From contig CAKUJH010000005.1 of the NCBI GenBank assembly GCA_934661375.1, positions 1-64,000 of the forward strand: DNA of 64,000 nt, in the 5' to 3' direction. Made by a program: the position numbers and the translations under genes. Positions 49,675 through 58,728 of this stretch are shown here, piece by piece. Positions within the stretch are counted from its first letter, which is position 1; each line of letters starts with the position of its first letter. This stretch comes from an uncultured Victivallales bacterium. Its GTDB lineage: Bacteria > Verrucomicrobiota > Lentisphaeria > Victivallales > UBA1829. The notes under the pieces were generated by a model. That model did not search any database, was not told the DNA's origin, and saw nothing but the letters and a program-made list of their open reading frames with translations.

Positions 49675-51387
49675 ATGAAAAATATGCTCATGGCAATCTG
49701 GCGGCATTCGTCGCGGCGGGAAAAGTATCTTTTCTATCTGCTGCTGGTGCTGATGTTCATCGCCGCCAATCTGGAACTGCTGGGAATCGGTCTGCTGCTG
49801 CCGGTAGTCGCGATGCTGACCAATCCGGAACTGATTTTCCAGAATTATTATCTGGATCTGATATACCTCCTGCTGCGTCCGGCGTCCGAACGATCCTTCC
49901 TGTTTCTGCTCTGTCTGCTGATTGCGGCAGTTTATCTGCTGAAAAACGGTTTCCTGATTTTTCTGACCTGGTTTCAGTCCAAGGTACTGTTCCGGAAAAC
50001 CTGCCGGCTGGCGGATTCGCTGTTCCAGGCGTATGTTTACGCTCCGTATGCCATGTATCTGAACCGCAATACTTCGGAGCTGATGGCAAACCTGAATCTG
50101 GTGTCTTACAGCTTCAATTCCGTTCTGCTCAGTCTGCTGATGCTGCTGACCGAACTGCTGAATGTGGTGATGATTTTTGCCATGCTGTTCTTTTTCGTAC
50201 CGCTGACCACTCTGGCGATTCTGGCTGTTTCGCTGTCTGTTTCGTTCCTGATTTATTTCCCCCTGCGCAAACTCAATCTCCGGCTGGGACAGGAACATTT
50301 CGACTGTCAGAATGCGCGGACGCTGAACGAACTCCAGACGTTCAACGGTATCAAAGAGATACGGATTCGCGGCGCGGAAGAGATCTTCGCCGGACGCAAC
50401 CGCAGAGCGGTGGACCGATCCGGACATCTCAGCTGTCTGATGAATCTGCTGGCGCAGCTGCCGCGCTTCCTGCTGGAAATCTCCATGGTCTGCGGCGCAA
50501 TGCTTCTGCTGGCTTTGTATCTGCTGGCGGGAACCGCCAACACGTCAATTGTGCTGAAACTGTCGCTGATCGGGGCAGGGATGGTGCGGCTGATGCCTGC
50601 TCTTTCCCGGATTCAGTACCATCTGTCGAATATGCGACATCAGCAGTCAGTGGTGGATTTTGTGTTCCGCGACCTGGACACTCTGCCAGCGGAACAGCTG
50701 CAATCCGATGCCCCGCCGGTTCGTTTCGAGCATGAACTGCGTCTGGAAAATCTCAGCTTTTCCTATGAAGGTTCAGAAAAACAGGTTTTTTCCGGTTTTT
50801 CTCTGACGGTTCCGGTCAATACTTCCGTGGCATTTGTCGGACGTACCGGATGCGGCAAGACCACGCTGGCGGATCTGGTTGCCGGACTGCTGAAACCGGA
50901 CAGCGGCAGAATTCTGGCGGACGGACGCGACATCCGTGAGAATCTCCGTTCCTGGCGTTCGCTGATCGGTTATGTGCCCCAGTTCATTTATATTATGGAT
51001 GATACGATTCTGGCGAATATTGCCATGGGGGCGGGCGAGGATAAGCCGGATGAAGCGCGCGCGGCGGAATGTCTCCGCATGGCGCAGCTGTATGATTTTG
51101 TGGAATCTCTGCCGGACGGCATGAATACGGTGGTCGGGGAACGCGGCGCGCGGCTTTCCGGCGGACAGCGGCAGCGTCTGGGCATTGCCCGTGCGCTGTA
51201 TCTCAAACCCCGTGTCCTGATTCTGGATGAAGCCACCAGCGCATTGGACAACGAAACCGAGAAAGCGTTTATTGACGCCATCGAGGTACTGCATGGACGT
51301 CTGACTCTTTTCATCATCGCGCACCGGCTGTCGACTACGCGCGGCTGTTCGCAGATCGTGGATGTCGGAGCCGGAAAGCCGGAATAA
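49675..51387 (+). CDS. ABC transporter, fused membrane and ATPase domains
   Basis: A 570-aa half-size exporter. Six membrane segments lie in residues about 15-300, and the ATPase domain follows: Walker A GRTGCGKTT near 393, Q-loop YVPQFIYIMDDT, signature LSGGQRQ near 496, Walker B VLILDEAT near 516 and H-loop IIAHRLS near 549. The layout and ERGARLSGGQRQRLGIARALY are like MsbA and PglK-type lipid or lipid-linked oligosaccharide flippases. ATG 49675 has AGGA at a good distance and fits the promoter; ATG 49657 is also in frame. The substrate is unknown. It precedes the LacI gene. Confidence 0.9.
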   Translation: MKNMLMAIWRHSSRREKYLFYLLLVLMFIAANLELLGIGLLLPVVAMLTNPELIFQNYYLDLIYLLLRPASERSFLFLLCLLIAAVYLLKNGFLIFLTWFQSKVLFRKTCRLADSLFQAYVYAPYAMYLNRNTSELMANLNLVSYSFNSVLLSLLMLLTELLNVVMIFAMLFFFVPLTTLAILAVSLSVSFLIYFPLRKLNLRLGQEHFDCQNARTLNELQTFNGIKEIRIRGAEEIFAGRNRRAVDRSGHLSCLMNLLAQLPRFLLEISMVCGAMLLLALYLLAGTANTSIVLKLSLIGAGMVRLMPALSRIQYHLSNMRHQQSVVDFVFRDLDTLPAEQLQSDAPPVRFEHELRLENLSFSYEGSEKQVFSGFSLTVPVNTSVAFVGRTGCGKTTLADLVAGLLKPDSGRILADGRDIRENLRSWRSLIGYVPQFIYIMDDTILANIAMGAGEDKPDEARAAECLRMAQLYDFVESLPDGMNTVVGERGARLSGGQRQRLGIARALYLKPRVLILDEATSALDNETEKAFIDAIEVLHGRLTLFIIAHRLSTTRGCSQIVDVGAGKPE

Positions 51388-51443
51388 TTCTGTGAAATAC
51401 CATAAAAATCCGGAATAAATGTGTCTTTTCGCTGATTCCTGAT

Positions 51444-51499
51444 TTGACTTTTGATGCCTGCAACGTTATAGTAACGGACAAAATCTATAACGTTGCAGG
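51444..51499 (+). promoter_or_regulatory. promoter with 15-bp inverted-repeat operator before the LacI gene
   Basis: TTGACT (51444-51449) and TATAGT (51467-51472) are 17 bp apart. CCTGCAACGTTATAG (51457-51471) and its exact reverse complement CTATAACGTTGCAGG (51485-51499) flank the predicted transcript start. The left arm covers most of the -10 box and the right one reaches the ribosome site. Both contain AACGTT, the central palindrome type typical of LacI-family operators. Strong case for autoregulation. Confidence 0.8.
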
Positions 51500-51512
51500 A
51501 GATTTGTTTTTC

Positions 51513-52520
51513 ATGGCGACCTTGAAAGATCTGGCGGCGGCGACCGGGTTGAGCGTATCCACGGTTTCCGTGGTCATGCGCGGCGATGCGGCGCGTTTCG
51601 GCATAAAGGATGAAACGGTGGAAACGGTTCGGAAGTCCGCATTGAAAATCGGTTATGTCAAGAATGATTTCGCCCGCGCCATGGCAAGCGGAAAAAGCCG
51701 TGTGCTGGGCTTCGTTTCCCATTCGCGCGCGTCCGTGGAATATGCCGGACGCCAGCTCTACGGCGCATTGCAGAAAGTATCGGAGCTGGGGTATTCCCTG
51801 CGGGTTTTCCATTATCAGGGAGAGAAACCGGAAGTTTTTCTGAGCGGACTGCAATCGCAGAATATTCGCGGGATTCTGCTTTCCGGAGAACTGGGACGTG
51901 AAAATATCGACCGTCTCATGACCTGCTGCGGGGAACATGATATTTTCTGCATTCCGGTCAATCTGTCCAACCGGATCGGCGGAATTGGCGTAGTCAGTGA
52001 TGATGCCGCGGGAATGTCTGAACTGGTGCAGTATCTGATCGGGGAAGGACACCGCCGGATTGCTTACTACGGCACCGGGGATGATCCGGAATATGCGCAG
52101 AAACGCCGGGATGGCTACCGGGACGCGATGAAAGAAGCCGGACTGCGGCCGCTGATCCTGCATTCGGAACAGAACGTGAGTCTGACCGCTCTGCTGCGCC
52201 GGAAAGTATCGGCAGTGGTCTGCGATTCCGATTATCTGGCTGCCCGGATGATGCAGCAGGCGTATCAGACAGGTACGGCGATTCCCGAAGAAATCAGCAT
52301 CTGCGGTTTCGGCGGCATCCAGATTGCGGATTTTGCCGCCTTGCCGCTGACGACTGTTGCGCAGGATTTCGAAGGCATGGGGGCGGCAGGAGCGGAAAAA
52401 CTGATTGAGAATCTGGAACATCCGCGTCGTTTTCCCGCAGGAAAAACCGAAAACATACGGCTGGCTGCCAGCCTGAAAATACAAAAAACAACCCGGAGGC
52501 TCAAACATGCACAAAGTTAA
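51513..52520 (+). CDS. LacI-family transcriptional regulator
   Basis: A 335-aa repressor. The N-terminal helix-turn-helix is MATLKDLAAATGLSVSTVSVVMRG, followed by a hinge (FARAMASGKSRVLGFVSH) and a periplasmic-binding-protein-like sugar domain (e.g. GILLSGELG, HRRIAYYGTGDD, SAVVCDSDYLAARMM, ISICGFGGIQIADFAALPLTTV). It probably controls itself and the downstream glycosidase, which starts before its stop. CAGGAGA precedes the ATG. Confidence 0.94.
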   Translation: MATLKDLAAATGLSVSTVSVVMRGDAARFGIKDETVETVRKSALKIGYVKNDFARAMASGKSRVLGFVSHSRASVEYAGRQLYGALQKVSELGYSLRVFHYQGEKPEVFLSGLQSQNIRGILLSGELGRENIDRLMTCCGEHDIFCIPVNLSNRIGGIGVVSDDAAGMSELVQYLIGEGHRRIAYYGTGDDPEYAQKRRDGYRDAMKEAGLRPLILHSEQNVSLTALLRRKVSAVVCDSDYLAARMMQQAYQTGTAIPEEISICGFGGIQIADFAALPLTTVAQDFEGMGAAGAEKLIENLEHPRRFPAGKTENIRLAASLKIQKTTRRLKHAQS

Positions 52521-54444
52521 GTATGCACTGTTTTACGACAATCACACGCAGTATGAAAACCCGGACGTCGGCAAGGATTTTGACGTCGAACACTTCACGG
52601 ATGAAATCAAAAAATGCGGCGCGGATTACGTTGCGTTCCACGCCAGGTGCAACGTCGGCATGGCGTATTACGACACGAAGATCGGCATCCGGCATCCTGC
52701 CTTGAAATACGATCTGTTCGGACAACTGGCACAGGTTTGCCGGAAAAAAGACATTGCGCTGGTGGCATATCTCAACGGCGGACTCAGCACCGTCGAAAGT
52801 ATTCAGCACCGTGAATGGCGGACGATCCGTATGCCGGGTCATGACGAGTTCGGCATGGTTACTCCTTTTGCCATCACAATGTGTTGCAATACACCGTACC
52901 GGGATCATCTCATTGCCATGGTCCGTGAGATCGCCGAAAATTACCCGGTCAACGGATTTTTCCTCGACTGTCTCGGCGCGGTCCCGTGCGTTTGTCCGGA
53001 ATGTGTCCGGAAAATGAAGGAGCAGGGCGTCGACTATACAGATTATGATGCCGTCATGGAATTTTCCCGTCAGTCCATCCTTCGGTTCTGCGCGGACATT
53101 TCCGCCGCGGTCAGGGAAATCATTCCGGATCCGATGCTGTTCTTCAACGGACCCGTGTACGGGACGGTCCGGGAGCTGGACACCTTTTTTGACTGCGAAT
53201 GTCTGCCGACAGCCGGCTGGGGGTATGAATTCCTGCCGACCATGGCGCACTACATGCGCAATATCAAGCCAGGCATGCAGATTCTGAACATGACGGGACG
53301 TTTTTATGACTGGGGCGATTTCGGCGGTCTCCGCACGGCCGAGAGTCTGAAATTCGACCTGTTCTACGGTCTCGCGCATGGCATGCGTCCGAATATCGGC
53401 GGGCATTTTCATCCGCGCGGCGACCGGGACCAGGCGGTGTTCGACCGTATCCGCGAGGTTTACGCCGACCTTCAGAAATATGACGCATGGTATGAAAATG
53501 CTGAAAATCCGGCGGACGTTGCCATCGTGTACCCGCAGGATGATATCCCGCTGCGTCAGCTGTCGTCCGTCCGCAGTTCGGTCCGTATGCTGGATGAACT
53601 CAAAGTGCAGTTCGATGTTCTTCTGGCGGACTGCGAAAAATCCTGGGAACAGTACAAACTCATCATTCTGCCGGAAAATGTGAAAATCACAGATCTTCTG
53701 GCGGACCGCATCCGTGAATTCATTGCCCGCGGCGGCGCGTTTTTTGCCTGCGGGAAAAATGCCGCGGAAAAATTCGGTCCGGAACTGGGTATTGAATATC
53801 AGGGCGATTCCGACATGGATCCGGTTTATTTCAGAATGAATCAGACTTTCGGGGAAGGGCTGGATGACATGTTCCTGTCGCTTTATGCTCCTGCTTCCAA
53901 AGCAGCGCTGAAGGATGCCCAGGCGGTTTCTTATCTGGTGAAGCCGTATTACAACCGCGGCTGGAATGGTGAATATGCTATTTATTATACTCCGCCGCAG
54001 GAAGTTACGGAAATTCCGTTCCTTACCGTGAAAGGGAAATGCGTCTGGTGTTCCGGCGATTTGTTCAGCGGTTATTATCATCGCGGCGCACTGCATCTGC
54101 GCGACATTTTCCGGAATATCGTAACGGCTCTGACCGGGAAAATGCTGTTTGTGAACGAAACTCTGCCGGCGTTTGTGCGCGCAGTGCTGTCCACTCAGCC
54201 GAACCGGCTCAACGTTCATCTGATTGCATACGCACCGGAACGCCGCGGCGAAACCACGGTGGTGGAGGATGCGGCGGCAGTGCTGGACGGCAGATTCAAG
54301 GTGCAGCTGTCCGGCCGCAAAGTCAAATCTGTCGTGCTTGCGCCCTGTGGAACTCCGCTGGAATACACGGTTGCGGATGATTACGCCGAAATTGTCATGC
54401 CGCCGTTCAAAGGATATGCGCTGGCTGTCATTGAACTGGAATAA
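52507..54444 (+). CDS. GHL6-type putative glycoside hydrolase
   Basis: A 645-aa protein. The first 330 residues follow the hypothetical glycosyl hydrolase 6 pattern: GADYVAFHARCNVGMAYYDTKIGIRHPAL near 38, DLFGQLAQVCRKKDIALVAYLNGG near 72 and VNGFFLDCLGAVPCVCPEC near 148. Residues about 350-560 resemble the beta-galactosidase trimerisation (GATase-like) domain: VAIVYPQDD, LIILPENVKITD, IREFIARGGAFFACG. A small C-terminal beta domain ends the protein. No signal peptide. GGAGG lies before the ATG, inside the end of the LacI gene (14-bp overlap). Activity is not established; a terminator follows. Confidence 0.75.
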   Translation: MHKVKYALFYDNHTQYENPDVGKDFDVEHFTDEIKKCGADYVAFHARCNVGMAYYDTKIGIRHPALKYDLFGQLAQVCRKKDIALVAYLNGGLSTVESIQHREWRTIRMPGHDEFGMVTPFAITMCCNTPYRDHLIAMVREIAENYPVNGFFLDCLGAVPCVCPECVRKMKEQGVDYTDYDAVMEFSRQSILRFCADISAAVREIIPDPMLFFNGPVYGTVRELDTFFDCECLPTAGWGYEFLPTMAHYMRNIKPGMQILNMTGRFYDWGDFGGLRTAESLKFDLFYGLAHGMRPNIGGHFHPRGDRDQAVFDRIREVYADLQKYDAWYENAENPADVAIVYPQDDIPLRQLSSVRSSVRMLDELKVQFDVLLADCEKSWEQYKLIILPENVKITDLLADRIREFIARGGAFFACGKNAAEKFGPELGIEYQGDSDMDPVYFRMNQTFGEGLDDMFLSLYAPASKAALKDAQAVSYLVKPYYNRGWNGEYAIYYTPPQEVTEIPFLTVKGKCVWCSGDLFSGYYHRGALHLRDIFRNIVTALTGKMLFVNETLPAFVRAVLSTQPNRLNVHLIAYAPERRGETTVVEDAAAVLDGRFKVQLSGRKVKSVVLAPCGTPLEYTVADDYAEIVMPPFKGYALAVIELE

Positions 54445-54457
54445 AATTCCACACCGG

Positions 54458-54503
54458 AAAAACAGAGATGCTGTCACAATCGAGCGGACATCTCTGTTTT
54501 TTT
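54458..54503. terminator. bidirectional terminator between GHL6 and lysR-type genes
   Basis: AAAAACAGAGATG pairs with CATCTCTGTTTTT (arms near 54458-54470 and 54489-54501). It serves both convergent genes. Confidence 0.85.
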
Positions 54504-55428
54504 ATTCGTTTTCAATGATTTCCGGAGTATGCTTCAAATTGTTTTTGAGCAGTGACAGGAAATTTTTCAGCGGCGGGGAAGCATTACTGTCGGCATAAAC
54601 CGCATAGACCGGCAAAGCCGCATGACAGTCGCAGAACTGCCGGTAACAGAGCCGTTCAGAAAAAAGTCCGGCATAAGTTGCGGAAACGATGGTGATGCCC
54701 ATGCCGGCTTCCACCAGACGCAATGCCGCGTAGGAACTGCTGATTTCATCCTGAATCCACGGGGAAAATCCGCCGTGTTTCATGCAGAAACTGCAGATGT
54801 AATTCCGGAATTCCGGAGAAGTCCGCCTGGGAACCAGCAGAAAACGTTCTGTTGCCAGGTCCGCCGCCCGCAGTTCTTTCTGTTTCGCCAGACGGTGCTT
54901 GCGCGGCAGAACCACAGCCAGCGGATCGTCGTAGATTTTTTCGCAGACCAGCTCTTCATCTGCGGAAAGTTCCGGGGATGAACGCAGCAGCGCCAGATCC
55001 AGCGCGCGTTCGCGCATCTGTTCCGACAGTCCGGTGGAGTTGGAATCAATCACTTCCATGGCGACTTCCGGATATGTTCTCTGCATTCGGAGCAGGGTGT
55101 TGGTGAATGCCGTTTTCCCCAGCATGGATGCGATGGCTCCGACGGTCAGGCGTCCGAATTTCCCTTCACCGGCGGCGCGGGCACGGCTTTCCGCATATTT
55201 CAGCTGCCGCAGTGTTTTTTCCGCTTCCGGCAGAAATGCGCAGCCGGCGGCGGTCAGTTCCACATGCCATTTGTTGGCGCGGTGAAACAATGCGGTTCCC
55301 AGTTCTTTTTCCAGCAGCTGGATTCCCCGGCTCAGGGACGGCTGCGTTACTCCCAGTTTTTCCGCCGCACGGGCGAAATGCAGCTCTTTCGCGGTTAAGA
55401 CAAAATACCGCAGTTGATTCAATTCCAT
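54502..55428 (-). CDS. LysR-family transcriptional regulator
   Basis: A 308-aa regulator. The N-terminal winged helix is MELNQLRYFVLTAKELHFARAAEKLGVTQPSLSRGIQLLEKELG. The remainder is a periplasmic-binding-like effector domain (e.g. LTVGAIASMLGK, LDLALLRSS, GMGITIVSATYA). Divergent from the MarC gene at 55533, which it may regulate; the 104-bp spacer is AT-rich. The inducer is unknown. Confidence 0.94.
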   Translation of the reverse strand: MELNQLRYFVLTAKELHFARAAEKLGVTQPSLSRGIQLLEKELGTALFHRANKWHVELTAAGCAFLPEAEKTLRQLKYAESRARAAGEGKFGRLTVGAIASMLGKTAFTNTLLRMQRTYPEVAMEVIDSNSTGLSEQMRERALDLALLRSSPELSADEELVCEKIYDDPLAVVLPRKHRLAKQKELRAADLATERFLLVPRRTSPEFRNYICSFCMKHGGFSPWIQDEISSSYAALRLVEAGMGITIVSATYAGLFSERLCYRQFCDCHAALPVYAVYADSNASPPLKNFLSLLKNNLKHTPEIIENE

Positions 55429-55450
55429 TTTATTTAATGCCTTATGTGTA

Positions 55451-55501
55451 TTGATATTCTGATTTTAATATATTGACTTTATCAGTTTTTTCAAGTATGT
55501 T
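55451..55501 (+). promoter_or_regulatory. promoter of the second marC gene
   Basis: TTGACT (55473-55478) and TATGTT (55496-55501), 17 bp apart, ending 31 bp before the ATG. TTGATATTCT at 55451-55460 is identical to 33191-33200 upstream of the other marC gene. Confidence 0.6.
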
Positions 55502-55532
55502 TCCGTAAAAAAAGCAAAAGGAAGTCATTTTT

Positions 55533-56147
55533 ATGGAAATCGGATTGAGGGAAGTTTTTGAAAACGGGTTTTACATGCTGGCTCTGCTGAATCCCGCCAG
55601 CAAAATCATGTTTCTGGCGTCATATCAGCCGAAACTGTCCAGACGGCGCAATTTTGAGCTGTCGTGGAAATCTTCGGCGGCGGCTCTGCTGATTCTGGTT
55701 CTGCTGGCGGCGGCAGGACAAATCATGCTGAGCCGGATTTTCCGGGTGGAACTGTATTCCCTGCAGATTACAGGCGGGCTGGTGCTGTTTGTGATCGGCT
55801 GGACCGCCATCAGCAAAGGACGCTTCATTCAGCGTCAGCAGCACGCGCTCCGGAACAATCTTACGGACATTTCGCTGGTTCCGCTGGCGGCTCCGCTGAT
55901 TGCCGGTCCGGGGCTGATTGCCGCCGTAATTGCCGGCAGTGTGAAGGATGGTCTGCTGCCGACTTGCGCCGCTCTTTCGGTGGCGATTCTCATCAATTTC
56001 ATCCTGATGCTGTTTTCCGGAGCCATCAACGCATTTCTGATCCGGACTCACCTGCTGGGACCGCTGATCCGTCTGACGGGGCTGGTGATTGCAGTCGTGG
56101 CAATGCAGATGGCGATTACCGGACTGAAAACCTGTTTCAGTCTTTGA
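55533..56147 (+). CDS. MarC-family integral membrane protein
   Basis: A 204-aa protein with six hydrophobic segments and the paired LNPASKIMFLAS and PLAAPLIAGPGLIAAVI motifs of MarC/YhcE. It is a paralogue of 33287-33889 (similar length, C-terminal RLTGL...A..M...G.K.C..L). AAAAGGAAG precedes the ATG. Function unknown; pairing with a divergent LysR gene suggests regulated expression. The end overlaps the convergent gene by 11 bp. Confidence 0.88.
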   Translation: MEIGLREVFENGFYMLALLNPASKIMFLASYQPKLSRRRNFELSWKSSAAALLILVLLAAAGQIMLSRIFRVELYSLQITGGLVLFVIGWTAISKGRFIQRQQHALRNNLTDISLVPLAAPLIAGPGLIAAVIAGSVKDGLLPTCAALSVAILINFILMLFSGAINAFLIRTHLLGPLIRLTGLVIAVVAMQMAITGLKTCFSL

Positions 56148-57420
56148 GATTGTTTTTCTGCAGAATCAGTTTGTGCAGCGGCTTTTCCAGAAGCGGACGG
56201 AACGAAGCAAACCAGCTGTCCGGTGCCTGAAAACGGAAAACCAGTTCATTCCGTTCAAACGTCAGCTGCACCAGCGGTTTTTCCGGATGCGCCAGGTCCA
56301 GACAGACAAACGGACAATCGGGAACCGGGAGATTCAACGGCTGCGGACTGCGCATCTTTTCCAGTGTTTCGCGTTCCCCCCGTTCCAATCCGTAAAGAAT
56401 CAGAGCATTTTTTCCGGCGGAACAGAACAGCGGCGGAGTCCGGCGCAGCTGCCAGAGACCGGGAAACGGCGTATATCCCAACTTTTCCATTCCCTGCCGG
56501 AGAGCCGGAAAATACTCCGGCACAATTCCCAGACAAAGCCGCGCCGCCGGAGAGCCGGAATGCCGTGCCGCCAGTACGGCAAATCCGCTGACACTCATCG
56601 TCCATTCCGGGGGAAGGACATCCCTGCCGTTCAGCCGCAGATAATTCCTGCCGTACCGGCGCAGCGCGTCCGTGGGCGGCAGCCGCAGAACCGTCAGAGT
56701 GGAAGCTCCTTCGAACGTTTTGATGGATTCTTTCGGCGGAAGCGGACGCCGCATCCAGTCCGCCAGAGCTGAACCGGGTTTGGCTTCCGCCCGCAAGGTA
56801 AGATGCAGGGTTTCGGGTTCGGCGGAGAAAGACAATCGGACGCGTTTCACTGCCGCCGCCAGTTCTTCCGTTCCGCGCAGAAGCAGGCGTGTGGAATTTT
56901 CAGGCGGCTTGCGCTTTCCTGCGGGCAGGTTCATGATCCGCAGAATTTCCGGATCCGCTTCCGCCTGGAGCAGTTCTCCGGACTGCAATGCCGAACCAGG
57001 CGGAAAAGCAGGAACCGGGCATGAACGGAGATCTTCGGTGAAAAACAGAATCATGTTTCCGGTTCGCCGGACAGAAAATCTGGCGTTCCACAGCTTCGCT
57101 GAACTGCGCATGTCTTCTTTTGACGGCAGGGCATGAGCAAAGATCCGCATGGACGGCGTTTTTCCCAACCCGTAGATTTCAATAATCAGCGGCCGGGTCA
57201 AATCCATGCCGTATTGCGCCGCTCCCATGGTCAGAACCACAGTCGCCGCCGCCAGACTGTCCTTGAATTTCGGTGCGATGCAGTCGCCCAGCCGGGAAAG
57301 GGAACTGGAAACCTGCGGGACGGACGCCGCTTCAAAACGCAGCAGCGGAAAGCGTTCCTGTGCCGCCGCGGCGGTTGAAAACAGCAGGAAAAGACCGGGC
57401 AGGATATTCCGCAGTTTCAT
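56137..57420 (-). CDS. exported protein of unknown function
   Basis: A 427-aa protein with a signal peptide (MKLRNILPGLFLLFSTAAAA). The mature part has no recognised family. It alternates short beta-like segments (FVCLDLAHPEKPLVQLTFERNELVFRFQ near the end, TLTVLRLPPTDALRRYG near 245) and resembles generic periplasmic proteins of about 400 aa with two similar halves: residues about 25-220 and 235-425 each hold an amphipathic helix after a run like APKFKDSLAAATVVL or EYFPALRQGMEKLGY, though the similarity is weak. Only one Cys lies in conserved-looking context. AAAGGAG precedes the ATG, and the stop of the upstream rRNA methylase is 3 bp away, so it is the last gene of that operon. Confidence 0.6.
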   Translation of the reverse strand: MKLRNILPGLFLLFSTAAAAQERFPLLRFEAASVPQVSSSLSRLGDCIAPKFKDSLAAATVVLTMGAAQYGMDLTRPLIIEIYGLGKTPSMRIFAHALPSKEDMRSSAKLWNARFSVRRTGNMILFFTEDLRSCPVPAFPPGSALQSGELLQAEADPEILRIMNLPAGKRKPPENSTRLLLRGTEELAAAVKRVRLSFSAEPETLHLTLRAEAKPGSALADWMRRPLPPKESIKTFEGASTLTVLRLPPTDALRRYGRNYLRLNGRDVLPPEWTMSVSGFAVLAARHSGSPAARLCLGIVPEYFPALRQGMEKLGYTPFPGLWQLRRTPPLFCSAGKNALILYGLERGERETLEKMRSPQPLNLPVPDCPFVCLDLAHPEKPLVQLTFERNELVFRFQAPDSWFASFRPLLEKPLHKLILQKNNLKD

Positions 57421-57423
57421 GGT

Positions 57424-58728
57424 TCAGACTCCTTTCTTCCGGAAACGGGCGAAAAAGGACGCATCGCAGTCGCCGTCGGAATGCAGGATCTGCAGAAAAC
57501 CGGGAACGGGAACGCCGGACAGCGGATGCGGAAAACTTTCCGGCTGGAAATCCGGATGCTCCGACAGAAATTTTTCCACGACTGCCCGGTTTTCATCTCT
57601 GAACATGGAGCAGGTCGCATAAACCAGTACGCCGCCGGACCGGACCGCCGAACTGGCATGGTTCAGTATATCCAGTTGGGTCGCAGATATTTCCGCCAGT
57701 TTTTCTTCTTCCAGAGTCCAGCGGCTTTCCGGATTGCGCCGCCAGCGTCCGGAAGAAGTGCAGGGCGCATCGACCAGCACCCCGGCGCAGTGTCCGGCAA
57801 GACCTTCCGGCAGAGAATGTCCGTCCCAGCCGCTCGTGCGGATATTGCTGAAACCTGCCAGAGCCGCGCGGCGTTTGAGTTCATTCAGCTTGGCACTGCG
57901 CACGTCCGAGGCAAAGACGGTGCCGCGTCCGTTCATCATGGCTGCCAGCTGAAGGGTTTTTCCGCCGCCGCCGGCACAGGCGTCCCACCAGTATTCTCCG
58001 GCTTCCGGGGCGCACGCCAGCCCGATGCATTGCGAAGAGAGATCCTGAACTTCCACCCAGCCTTTGCGGTATGCCTCCGTACTTTGCAGATTCACCCGCG
58101 GAGTCAGTACCCGCAAGGCATTGCCGGCAAATTCATGCGGCAGAGTTTCAACGCGGTCATTCAGCAGGGATTCCCGTACTTTTTCTGTCGAGCCGCGCTG
58201 TACCCGGAGCCAGAGCGGGGCGCGGTTCTGATGTGCTTCGAAAAATGCCGCATCCGGGACAAAATCCAGCCGGGGGAAAATCCAGCGGGGAAAGAGATCC
58301 TGTTCCGTGCACTCCGGCGATCCGGTCAGCCGCAGGAACGCGTTGAGCCGCGCCAGCGGAGTTTCCGACGCCAGCAGTGACGGCAGAACTGCCGGATCAA
58401 GCCCCGCATATTCCAGAAAACAGCCTGCCGCCGGGTCGTCGATCCGTCCGGCAGCCGCCGCACCCGCCAGATAAAAAGCGGTATAGTTTTCCCGTTTTTC
58501 GAAGGAGTTGCGCAGCGAACCGAGACAGCGCAGCACGGAAAAAATCAGTTCGGAATACAGTCTCCGGTCGCGTCCGCCAATACGGTGATCGCTCTGAAAA
58601 TGCCGTTTCAGAAACAGGTCCGCGGGCAGGTGTTCGTGGAAAACCGCGTGCAGAGTGCTTTCCAGCAGAACCGCGGACATGGCGGCGCGGGTGCGGACAC
58701 GGGAATCTTTCATGGGAATATCATTCAT
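57424..58728 (-). CDS. RsmB/NOL1/NOP2-type rRNA cytosine-5 methyltransferase
   Basis: A 434-aa SAM-dependent m5C RNA methylase. The N-terminal part (about 1-150) is a NusB-like RNA-binding domain. The methylase domain has WWDACAGGGGKTLQLA near 248 (motif I), VLVDAPCTSSGRWRRNPE near 317 (motif IV, with catalytic Cys in APC) and VYATCSMFRDEN near 370 (motif VI with the second Cys). Likely target is 16S rRNA (RsmB-like). Overlaps the upstream membrane-protein gene by 8 bp. Confidence 0.92.
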   Translation of the reverse strand: MNDIPMKDSRVRTRAAMSAVLLESTLHAVFHEHLPADLFLKRHFQSDHRIGGRDRRLYSELIFSVLRCLGSLRNSFEKRENYTAFYLAGAAAAGRIDDPAAGCFLEYAGLDPAVLPSLLASETPLARLNAFLRLTGSPECTEQDLFPRWIFPRLDFVPDAAFFEAHQNRAPLWLRVQRGSTEKVRESLLNDRVETLPHEFAGNALRVLTPRVNLQSTEAYRKGWVEVQDLSSQCIGLACAPEAGEYWWDACAGGGGKTLQLAAMMNGRGTVFASDVRSAKLNELKRRAALAGFSNIRTSGWDGHSLPEGLAGHCAGVLVDAPCTSSGRWRRNPESRWTLEEEKLAEISATQLDILNHASSAVRSGGVLVYATCSMFRDENRAVVEKFLSEHPDFQPESFPHPLSGVPVPGFLQILHSDGDCDASFFARFRKKGV

